A program made the position numbers and the translations under genes. DNA of 64,000 nucleotides, from contig NZ_JBQKLI010000010.1 of assembly GCF_052116305.1 (NCBI RefSeq), positions 32,655 through 96,654 on the forward strand, read 5' to 3'. This document shows positions 57,869 to 64,000 of this stretch, in pieces. The notes under the pieces were generated by a model. That model ran no database searches, was not told the origin of the DNA, and was given only the letters and a program-made list of their open reading frames with translations. The DNA is from JBQKLI01 sp012798975 (GTDB lineage: Bacteria > Bacillota > Clostridia > Tissierellales > Peptoniphilaceae). The stretch's first letter is position 1. Every line of letters begins with the position of its first letter.

Positions 57869-58084
57869 TTATTTTTGATTTTCATTTGTCCATTCTCTAG
57901 CATCTTCTACAGAATTTTCAGTTGGAATTTTCATCTTAGTATCGCCTTCTTCGCAAGTACTGTTTGAATAGATATCAGAATCTGTTTCATTATCTAATGG
58001 GCGCTTATCGTCTTTATAAGCTTTATAAGTTCCTTTAGCCGGCTCTTTAGAGTCTTTTTTTAGATTGTTTTCATTAGTAGTCAT
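57869..58084 (-). CDS. Small acidic hydrophilic protein, DUF3787-like
   Basis: A 71-residue hydrophilic protein with many Asn, Asp, Glu and Lys, low in hydrophobic residues and with one Cys. The C-terminus (KIPTENSVEDAREWTNENQK) resembles the conserved end of the clostridial DUF3787 family, from memory. The ATG at 58084 is preceded by AAGGAG at proper spacing; a second in-frame ATG 18 bases upstream has none. It stands alone, convergent with proA. The function is unknown; it is likely largely disordered. Confidence 0.65.
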   Translation of the reverse strand: MTTNENNLKKDSKEPAKGTYKAYKDDKRPLDNETDSDIYSNSTCEEGDTKMKIPTENSVEDAREWTNENQK

Positions 58085-58179
58085 ATTTAATTCTCCTTTC
58101 AAGATGATTAAGTATTTCTATTTATATATACCCAAATATTGAGAATATAAAATATAAGAAGAATAATGATTTTATTTAC

Positions 58180-58208
58180 TTGTTATTCATCATGAGTTGT
58201 GGTATCTT
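58180..58208 (+). promoter_or_regulatory. Promoter of the pyr operon
   Basis: TTGTTA (58180-58185), 17-bp spacer, TATCTT (58203-58208) with TGG in front as an extended -10. The leader of about 55 bases shows no attenuator hairpin or PyrR-binding loop that I can recognise. Confidence 0.65.
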
Positions 58209-58268
58209 TAATTACGAAAAAGATTAGCATATCCATAAAAAAGGATTAATAATAAAGGAGGTATTTCA

Positions 58269-59189
58269 ATGCTTAAAGGTAGAAATTTAATCAATACGGA
58301 TGATTTTAGCGTTGAAGAGATTGACGAGATAATGGCATTAGCTCAAGACATTAATAAGAGTCCTGAGAATTTTTCTAATTCATGTAGGGGAAAAATTTTA
58401 GGGACTCTTTTTTTTGAACCGTCTACAAGAACCCGTTTAAGTTTTGAGTCTGCGATTCACAGACTCGGCGGAGATTGTATCGGATTTTCAGAGAGCCAGT
58501 CTTCATCTACTTCAAAAGGAGAATCACTAGCAGATACCATAAAAACGGTGAGCAATTATGTGGATGTCATAGCCATGAGACATCCTAAAGAAGGTTCATC
58601 AAACTGGGGGAGCCATTACAGCTCTGTACCTCTTATCAATTCGGGAGACGGCGGTCATCAGCACCCAACTCAAACATTAACAGATATGTTGACAATAAAA
58701 GAATCAAAAGGAAAATTCAGCGGTTTGACGATCGGTTTCTGCGGAGATTTGAAATTTGGAAGAACGGTTCATTCCTTAACAAAAGCCATGAGCAATTACG
58801 ATGATAATCATTTTGTATTTATATCTCCAGAAGAGCTCCAGATCCCTGAGTATTTAAAAATAGAACTGGATAACAAAAAATGCAGTTATGAAGAAGCTAA
58901 GAAATTAGAGAAAGTCATAGGACAGCTGGATATTTTGTATATGACCCGTGTGCAAAAGGAACGCTTCTTTAACGAGGCTGATTATATCCGTCTAAAGGAC
59001 CGCTATATTTTAGATAATAGAAAATTGAAAGATGCAAAATCTGATTTGGTTATTTTACATCCGCTTCCACGTGTCAACGAGATTGCAGTAGAAGTCGATG
59101 ATGATCCTAGAGCGATGTATTTTGAACAGGCTCGATATGGTGTGATAGCGCGTATGGCGTTGATACTAAAATTATTGGGGGTTGAATAA
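58269..59189 (+). CDS. pyrB: Aspartate carbamoyltransferase catalytic subunit
   Basis: A 306-residue enzyme that condenses carbamoyl phosphate and aspartate, the committed step to UMP. Motifs: FEPSTRTRLSFES (carbamoyl-phosphate site), HPKEGSS, GDGGHQHPTQTLTDM, LYMTRVQKERF and HPLPRVNEI. The length and the pyrI partner next door indicate the E. coli-like c6r6 type, regulated by nucleotides. RBS AAGGAGG is strong. The ATG of pyrI overlaps its stop by one base. Confidence 0.96.
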   Translation: MLKGRNLINTDDFSVEEIDEIMALAQDINKSPENFSNSCRGKILGTLFFEPSTRTRLSFESAIHRLGGDCIGFSESQSSSTSKGESLADTIKTVSNYVDVIAMRHPKEGSSNWGSHYSSVPLINSGDGGHQHPTQTLTDMLTIKESKGKFSGLTIGFCGDLKFGRTVHSLTKAMSNYDDNHFVFISPEELQIPEYLKIELDNKKCSYEEAKKLEKVIGQLDILYMTRVQKERFFNEADYIRLKDRYILDNRKLKDAKSDLVILHPLPRVNEIAVEVDDDPRAMYFEQARYGVIARMALILKLLGVE

Positions 59190-59632
59190 TGTTAAATATC
59201 AATAGTATATCAAGGGGAATTGTAATCGATCATATTCAGCCCGGAAAAGGCTATGAAATATTCAAATTTTTAGAACTGGATAAGGCCGATTATACAGTGG
59301 CGTTAATTATGAATGCAAGTTCAAAAAAATTCGGTACTAAGGATATGATAAAAATCGAAAATGTTCTCGATATGGATTTGTCGATATTAGGTTTATTAGA
59401 TGATTCTCTTACTGTAAATATAATTGAAAACGAAAAGATAAAAGAAAAAGTAAATATTCGTCTGCCTGAAATAGTGGAAGATATTTTAAGATGCAGCAAT
59501 CCTCGTTGTATTACCAGTACCGAGAGAAATATTGTTCATAAGTTTTCTTTAGTTAATCGAGAAAAGAAACTTTATAAATGTGATTATTGCGATCATTTAT
59601 ATCATTTAGAGGATCACAATAATGATCATTAA
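59189..59632 (+). CDS. pyrI: Aspartate carbamoyltransferase regulatory subunit
   Basis: A 147-residue regulatory chain. The N-terminal allosteric domain starts with SISRGIVIDHIQPGKGYEI, which binds CTP/ATP, and the C-terminal zinc domain has CSNPRCITSTE and YKCDYCDHLY, the four Cys that bind zinc and contact PyrB. It allows feedback control of the pathway at enzyme level, which would fit the lack of a pyrR gene and attenuator. Overlaps pyrB by 1 bp and pyrC by 11 bp. Confidence 0.95.
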   Translation: MLNINSISRGIVIDHIQPGKGYEIFKFLELDKADYTVALIMNASSKKFGTKDMIKIENVLDMDLSILGLLDDSLTVNIIENEKIKEKVNIRLPEIVEDILRCSNPRCITSTERNIVHKFSLVNREKKLYKCDYCDHLYHLEDHNNDH

Positions 59633-60812
59633 AAATATTCGAATCATCGATCCTTTTTATGATGAAATCAGCGATATAGAATTTGATAACGGCAAGATTC
59701 AAAAAATCGGACAATTAGACAGTGGAGAAAAAGAAGTATTCGATGGAACAGGGCTAACTTTATGGCCTGGTTTCATCGATCTTCATGCTCATTTCCGGGA
59801 TCCCGGCTATTTGTATAAAGAAGATTTAGAAACTGGTTCCAATTCGGCTCTTGCAGGAGGTTACACTACAGTTCATTTAATGGCAAACACAAAGCCTATA
59901 GTAGATGATAGCGAACTATATGATAATATAATGGAGAGGGGAAGATCTCTTTCAAAAATTAATATACTGCAGGTAGTGAGTGTTACAAAAGCATTGTTGG
60001 GAAAAGAGTTAATCGATATGGAATCCCTTTCTGAAGATATTCCATTTTTATCGGATGATGGGAAAGGTATTCTGTCAAATAAAATTATGTATGAAGCAAT
60101 GCTTAAAGCAGCTTCTTTAAACAAAGGAATTATGGTTCATGCGGAAGATGGAGAATTATCTCCTATTGATTATAGATTAGCAGAAGATCTTATCACGATC
60201 CGTGATGTCTATTTATCTGGAAAAACAAATTGTAAAATCCACTTTTCCCATGTCAGCACAAAAGACTCTTTAGAGACGATCGCTTTTGGCAAAGAAATGG
60301 GATATCCTGTTACTTGCGAAGTGACACCACATCATCTTTTTTTCTACGACCTGGATTATCGTGTAAATCCGCCGATAAGAGGGGAAGAAGATGTTAAAGC
60401 TGTAATTGAAAGTATAAAAAATGGAGTCGTAGACTGCATCGGTACAGATCATGCACCCCACTCTAAAGAAGATAAAGAGGCAGGAGCACCGGGGATGGTA
60501 GGTTTGGAGACTAGTTTTTACATCTGCTATAAAAAATTAGTCCAAGAAGAAAAGCTTTCTTTATCAAAATTAAGCGCTCTATTGTCCTACAACGGCTCAA
60601 AAATTTTGAAACTGAATAGTAAAGGACGAATTTTGCCTGGTTATGACGCTGATTTTACAATCATAGATTTAAACGGAAAAACAACAATCGATTCTGAAAA
60701 ATTTCTGTCCAAATCTAGAAATACTCCTTATAATGGAATGAATGTACAAGGAAGCATCCTTAAAACCTTTGTAAATGGAGAATTAAAATACGATAAAGGA
60801 GAATTGCTATGA
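59622..60812 (+). CDS. pyrC: Dihydroorotase, class I
   Basis: A 396-residue amidohydrolase that closes carbamoyl-aspartate to dihydroorotate. The zinc-site motif is DLHAHFRDPGYLYKED near residue 50, followed by GGYTTVHLMANTKP, HAEDGE, HFSHVSTKDS, and GTDHAPHSKEDK near residue 278 with the catalytic Asp. Size and motifs are those of the multi-zinc class I enzyme. It overlaps pyrI by 11 bp and pyrF by 4 bp. Confidence 0.95.
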   Translation: MIIKNIRIIDPFYDEISDIEFDNGKIQKIGQLDSGEKEVFDGTGLTLWPGFIDLHAHFRDPGYLYKEDLETGSNSALAGGYTTVHLMANTKPIVDDSELYDNIMERGRSLSKINILQVVSVTKALLGKELIDMESLSEDIPFLSDDGKGILSNKIMYEAMLKAASLNKGIMVHAEDGELSPIDYRLAEDLITIRDVYLSGKTNCKIHFSHVSTKDSLETIAFGKEMGYPVTCEVTPHHLFFYDLDYRVNPPIRGEEDVKAVIESIKNGVVDCIGTDHAPHSKEDKEAGAPGMVGLETSFYICYKKLVQEEKLSLSKLSALLSYNGSKILKLNSKGRILPGYDADFTIIDLNGKTTIDSEKFLSKSRNTPYNGMNVQGSILKTFVNGELKYDKGELL

Positions 60813-61663
60813 TAATTGACCGCTTATATGAAAATGTAAGAGAAAAAGGATTTGTATGTGTAGGTTTAGATACAAATCTTGATTATATCCCATCTTCTAT
60901 TAAAGAAAAATCATCTGATATAGCGGAGATAGTGTTTGAATATAATAAGCAAATTATAGACTGCACTGAGGATATAACAGGAATCTATAAAGTTCAGATT
61001 GCTTATTATGAAGCGATGGGACTTGAGGGAATGAAAGCCTACTCTAAAACGGTATCTTATTTAAAAGAGAAAAATCTTTTATCCATTGGGGATGTAAAAA
61101 GAGGAGATATTGCAAATACTGCAAAAGAATATGGAAAAGCTCATTTTAGCGGCGATTTTGAAGTAGATTTTATAACCATTAATCCTTACATGGGTTTTGA
61201 CAGCATTACTCCTTATTTAGATTTTGTAGAAAAAGGCGATAAAGGTATTTTTGTGCTGCTGAGAACTTCTAATCCGGGAGCGAAAGATATCGAATATTTG
61301 GATTATAAGGGGGAGCCGCTTTATTATCATATTGGAGACGCCATTTATGAGATGGGCAATTCTTATTTAGGAGAAAATAACTACAGCAATATCGGCTTTG
61401 TAGTAGGCGGCACCCATAGTGAGGAAGCCAAAGAAATAAGAGAACGTTATAAGAATTCGTTTTTCTTGATTCCAGGATATGGAGCACAAGGTGGCAAAGC
61501 AGAAGATATTCGTCTTTATTTAGATGATTTTAACGGCGGGGTCGTAAACTCTTCTAGAGGAATTATCACAGCCTACAAAAAACATGAAGATGGCGAGAAA
61601 AAATTCCAAGAATACACAAGAGAAGCCGTAGAAAAAATGAGAGGTGATATCTATGGAAGATAA
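60809..61663 (+). CDS. pyrF: Orotidine-5'-phosphate decarboxylase, type 2
   Basis: A 284-residue enzyme of the longer type 2 group, making UMP from OMP. It starts with VCVGLDTNLDYIP, has KVQIAYYEAMG and the catalytic DVKRGDIANTAKEYGKAHF segment near residue 92, then FVLLRTSNPGAKD and a C-terminal FLIPGYGAQGG phosphate loop. It overlaps pyrC by 4 bp and the start of pyrK by 11 bp. Confidence 0.95.
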   Translation: MIIDRLYENVREKGFVCVGLDTNLDYIPSSIKEKSSDIAEIVFEYNKQIIDCTEDITGIYKVQIAYYEAMGLEGMKAYSKTVSYLKEKNLLSIGDVKRGDIANTAKEYGKAHFSGDFEVDFITINPYMGFDSITPYLDFVEKGDKGIFVLLRTSNPGAKDIEYLDYKGEPLYYHIGDAIYEMGNSYLGENNYSNIGFVVGGTHSEEAKEIRERYKNSFFLIPGYGAQGGKAEDIRLYLDDFNGGVVNSSRGIITAYKKHEDGEKKFQEYTREAVEKMRGDIYGR

Positions 61664-62381
61664 AGGTTACAAAAAAGGAATTATTCTTAGCAATGAAAAG
61701 GCAGGCAAAGATGTTTATAAAATGGTTCTTAAGGGCGAATTCGAAGGCAAGCCGGGACAGTTTTATATGCTTAAAGCATGGAACGGCTATCCACTTCTTG
61801 CAAGACCTTTAAGTATCTGCGACAGAGATGACGAAACAATTACATTTTTATACTTAATCGTTGGAAAGGGAACAGAAATATTATCTAAGCTCCATGCAGA
61901 AGACGAGATCGATCTATTAGGTCCATTAGGTAATGGATTTGAGATTAAAAAAGGTAAAAAGACCGCCTTGATTGCCGGCGGAATTGGAATTGCACCTCTT
62001 TTATATTTAGCAAAAAACTTAGAAGGATCGATTGATTTATATGCTGGATTCAAATATGAACCTTACTTTACGGAAGAATTTGAAAACTTCACGGAAGAAA
62101 TTTTAATTTCAACAGAAGATGGAAATACTGGAAGGAAAGGATATGTAACGAATCTGGTAAAAGATGAATACGATCAAGTTTATGTCTGCGGACCGAATTC
62201 GATGATGAAAGCGGTTCAAGAACTTGATCTGAACTCAGAAGTATTCTTGTCTTTAGAAGCTCATATGGCCTGCGGCATAGGGGCATGTTTAGGATGCGGA
62301 GTAAAAACGACAGAGGGCGTTAAGCGAGTGTGTTATGATGGACCGGTATTTGAAGCGAGCGAGGTGGTTTTTGATGCTTAA
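61653..62381 (+). CDS. pyrK: Dihydroorotate dehydrogenase electron-transfer subunit
   Basis: A 242-residue flavoprotein that passes electrons from dihydroorotate, through PyrD, to NAD+. The FAD part has RPLSICDRDDETI, the NAD part GGIGIAPLLYLAKNL, and the C-terminal 2Fe-2S site is the cysteine set in MACGIGACLGC and RVCYDGPVF. The ATG at 61653 is chosen for the GAGGTG upstream; an ATG at 61644 would overlap that RBS. Overlaps pyrF by 11 bp and pyrD by 8 bp. Confidence 0.94.
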   Translation: MEDKGYKKGIILSNEKAGKDVYKMVLKGEFEGKPGQFYMLKAWNGYPLLARPLSICDRDDETITFLYLIVGKGTEILSKLHAEDEIDLLGPLGNGFEIKKGKKTALIAGGIGIAPLLYLAKNLEGSIDLYAGFKYEPYFTEEFENFTEEILISTEDGNTGRKGYVTNLVKDEYDQVYVCGPNSMMKAVQELDLNSEVFLSLEAHMACGIGACLGCGVKTTEGVKRVCYDGPVFEASEVVFDA

Positions 62382-63270
62382 AACAGATATATGCGGTGTA
62401 GAATTAAAAAACCCAGTCATTGCGGCATCCGGAACTTTCGGTTTTGGAAGAGAATTTGAAACTTATATGGATTTGAATCGTCTAGGCGGAATCTCTACAA
62501 AAGGATTAACTTTGATTAAAAAAGATGGTAATCCCGGGATCCGTATTCATGAAACTCCTTCAGGAATTATGAACTCTATCGGCCTGCAAAATCCTTCTGT
62601 AGAAGAATTCATTAAAAAGGATTTAGAGTTTATGGAGTCTTTCGATACAGAAATTTTGGCAAATATCGGCGGAGCACAGGTAGAAGATTATGTGGAGAGC
62701 ATAAAATTAATCAGTCAGACAAATGTTAAAATCATCGAGCTGAATATATCCTGTCCGAATGTTAAAGAGGGAGGGATGGCTTTTGGTATTAGATGTCCCG
62801 ATGCTACAAAGGTAATTTCTGAAGTTCGTAAAGCAACCGATAAAATTTTAATGGTTAAATTATCTCCGAATGCAGAAAATATTCAACAAATGGCCTATGC
62901 CTGTGTAGAAGCAGGTGCTGACTGCTTGTCTTTAGTGAATACTTTCAACGCCATTGCAATCGATATATATAAGAGAAAAGCTGTGTTTAATAATATTACG
63001 GCTGGATTGTCAGGACCGGCTATTAAGCCAATTGCTCTTAGAATGGTAAAAGAAGTTTATGATACTGTAAAAGTTCCTGTAATAGGAATGGGCGGAATCC
63101 AATCTTGGGAAGATGCCATAGAATTTATAATGGCTGGAAGCACAGCGATTCAGGTAGGAACAGCGAACTTTATAGAACCGACAGTTATGATAGACATCAT
63201 TGAAGGGATGGAAAAATTTATGAAAGATGAGAATATTAAATCTTTAGATGAAATCAGAGGTATTATATAA
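62374..63270 (+). CDS. pyrD: Dihydroorotate dehydrogenase, class 1B catalytic subunit
   Basis: A 298-residue FMN enzyme that oxidises dihydroorotate to orotate; class 1B works as a PyrD2-PyrK2 complex and uses NAD+, typical of Firmicutes. Motifs: NPVIAASGTFGFG, GLQNPSV, the catalytic Cys in IIELNISCPNVKEGG, LVNTFNAIAID, and the FMN phosphate site GMGGIQSWEDAIEFIMAGS. The ATG at 62374 has GAGGTGG upstream. It overlaps pyrK by 8 bp; pyrE follows 18 bases later. Confidence 0.95.
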   Translation: MLKTDICGVELKNPVIAASGTFGFGREFETYMDLNRLGGISTKGLTLIKKDGNPGIRIHETPSGIMNSIGLQNPSVEEFIKKDLEFMESFDTEILANIGGAQVEDYVESIKLISQTNVKIIELNISCPNVKEGGMAFGIRCPDATKVISEVRKATDKILMVKLSPNAENIQQMAYACVEAGADCLSLVNTFNAIAIDIYKRKAVFNNITAGLSGPAIKPIALRMVKEVYDTVKVPVIGMGGIQSWEDAIEFIMAGSTAIQVGTANFIEPTVMIDIIEGMEKFMKDENIKSLDEIRGII

Positions 63271-63288
63271 TCGACGAGGAGGATTATT

Positions 63289-63858
63289 ATGGAAAATAGA
63301 GTGATAGAATTACTGAGAGAGAGCAATGCATTATTAGAAGGACATTTTTTACTTTCTTCTGGAAAACACAGCGACCGTTATGTTCAATGTGCGAGATTAT
63401 TACAATATCCCGAAAAAGCAGAAGAAGTCTGTACATTTATTAAAGAAAAATTAAAAGACGAGGAAATAGATATTGTCTGCGGACCTGCAATGGGCGGAAT
63501 TGTTATTGCTTACGAGTTGGGCAGAGCTTTAGGCGTTCCTGCAATTTTCACAGAACGTGTAGATAACGAGATGACTCTTAGAAGAGGTTTTGAAATAAAA
63601 GAGGGACAAAAAGTCCTAATTGTAGAAGATGTAGTAACAACGGGCAAAAGCTCTATGGAAACGAAGAAAGTTTTAGAAGAGCTCGGAGGAGAAGTTGTTG
63701 GAATCGCCTCTATAGTAGACCGTACAGGCGGCAAAGATATCGGAGTAAAATTATACCCTGCTGTTTCTTTAGACATAAAAACATATGACGCAGATGATTG
63801 TCCTCTATGTAAAGAAGGTATAGAAGTCGTAAAACCAGGCAGCAGAAAAATGAAGTAA
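63289..63858 (+). CDS. pyrE: Orotate phosphoribosyltransferase
   Basis: A 189-residue enzyme that joins orotate and PRPP to OMP. Visible parts are GHFLLSSGKHSDRYVQCARLL (substrate side), CGPAMGGIVIAYELG, the flexible-loop RRGFEIKEGQKV, and the PRPP-binding VLIVEDVVTTGKSS. The C-terminal Cys pair near the end (CPLC) occurs in this clostridial form. RBS GAGGAGG. Last gene of the operon; carA, carB and pyrR are not present here. Confidence 0.95.
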   Translation: MENRVIELLRESNALLEGHFLLSSGKHSDRYVQCARLLQYPEKAEEVCTFIKEKLKDEEIDIVCGPAMGGIVIAYELGRALGVPAIFTERVDNEMTLRRGFEIKEGQKVLIVEDVVTTGKSSMETKKVLEELGGEVVGIASIVDRTGGKDIGVKLYPAVSLDIKTYDADDCPLCKEGIEVVKPGSRKMK

Positions 63859-63863
63859 AAAGG

Positions 63864-63887
63864 AAGAAGGGAAACCTTCTTTTTTTT
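63864..63887 (+). terminator. Terminator of the pyr operon
   Basis: AAGAAGG and CCTTCTT form a 7-bp stem with a GAAA loop, followed by T's. The IS-type sequence begins right after. Confidence 0.85.
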
Positions 63888-64000
63888 GTAGATGAATTGT
63901 CAATTCAAATGCAACACCTAATGTGAGCTACTAAAAAGGACTTCCTTAGGTGTTTTGAATTCTATGCATTTTCTTGGTCTGCCATTTAGTTTAAGTAAAT
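63888..64000 (-). mobile_element. IS30-type insertion sequence, right-hand part only
   Basis: The segment after the pyrE terminator holds the 3' end of a transposase on the minus strand and, just past its stop, TGTTGCATTTGAATTGACA read on the minus strand, a sequence resembling the terminal repeats of IS30-family elements. The outer boundary near 63888 is approximate because the other end lies outside the window. Confidence 0.6.
63918..64000 (-). CDS. IS30 family transposase (C-terminal end)
   Basis: Only the last 26 codons are inside the window, read on the minus strand and closed by TAG. They give LKLNGRPRKCIEFKTPKEVL, matching the conserved RPRKCLGFKTPxEVF end of IS30-family DDE transposases. 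The catalytic triad lies outside the window, so whether the gene is intact is not known. Confidence 0.8.
   Translation of the reverse strand, partial: LLKLNGRPRKCIEFKTPKEVLFSSSH

Noticed and set aside
58085..58179. Sigma-B-type promoter (GGGTAT on the minus strand) for the small gene at 57869
   Set aside because: The -10-like GGGTAT has no GTTT-type -35 at the right distance.
1..64000. CRISPR arrays, tRNA or rRNA genes, prophage
   Set aside because: No regularly spaced repeats, no cloverleaf with CCA-side signature, no rRNA-like stretch and no phage structural genes were seen on reading both strands.

Overview
The window is an AT-rich, densely coded bacterial chromosome segment from the Firmicutes (Bacillota), most likely an anaerobic member of the class Clostridia. 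The evidence is gene content and order: a mraZ-rsmH-ftsL-PBP-murD-ftsW-murG-ftsQ-ftsZ division cluster, alaS-ireB-ruvX-DUF1292-fur-rnj, yggS-sepF-yggT-ylmH, a double-cubane 2-hydroxyacyl-CoA dehydratase-like protein, a DUF438/PAS protein, ferredoxin-fused aldo/keto reductase, and class 1B PyrK/PyrD. I cannot name a genus from the sequence. No rRNA, tRNA, CRISPR array or complete prophage was seen. Gaps between genes are all below 300 bp; the longest is the 278 bp in front of ftsZ.

Layout. 1-4.9 kb: redox genes (cyclophilin end, iron-sulfur flavoprotein-like reductase, double-cubane protein, DUF438-hemerythrin-PAS protein) and a HAD phosphatase. 4.9-7.9 kb: a zinc uptake locus, with a Fur-family repressor divergent from znuA-znuC-znuB across a shared control region. 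8.0-18.7 kb: division and cell-wall cluster plus nrdR; murE, murF, mraY and ftsA are absent from it. 18.8-26.5 kb: rarA-asnS, a polar amino-acid ABC transporter, leuS. 26.5-34.5 kb: one probable operon from an AI-2E-family permease through alaS, ireB, an aldo/keto reductase, ruvX, a DUF1292 gene and fur to ribonuclease J. 34.5-42.0 kb: tRNA wobble-uridine modification pair, an HlyD-like orphan, yggS-sepF-yggT-ylmH, lspA, ung and an RluD-like pseudouridine synthase. 42.0-46.5 kb: asnA (minus), degV-fetA-fetB, then recX and a GIY-YIG protein (minus) behind a 30-residue membrane peptide gene. 46.6-57.9 kb: a run of genes in one direction without an internal terminator: two small unknowns, moeA, a MobA-MobB fusion, an unknown gene, a YhaO/YhaN (SbcD/SbcC-like) nuclease pair, a phosphoesterase, nagB, a CYTH protein, proB and proA. 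58.2-63.9 kb: a complete-looking pyrB-pyrI-pyrC-pyrF-pyrK-pyrD-pyrE operon. The right edge cuts into an IS30-type transposase.

How the genes work together. Most of the window is housekeeping: septal peptidoglycan synthesis and division, aminoacyl-tRNA supply, zinc homeostasis, proline and UMP synthesis. Several genes overlap by 1-20 bp, which suggests translational coupling. The points most worth a second look are a ZnuA that has lost its lipobox cysteine, a ylmH gene with no ATG/GTG/TTG at its 5' end, an uncharacterised gene locked to an SbcCD-like pair, an orphan HlyD-like gene at the sepF locus, a tiny coupled ORF before recX, and unassigned palindromes in front of rarA and the DUF438 gene. 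I found no clear new multi-gene system such as a defence island; the best candidate is the 49.9-54.5 kb unknown-plus-nuclease group.
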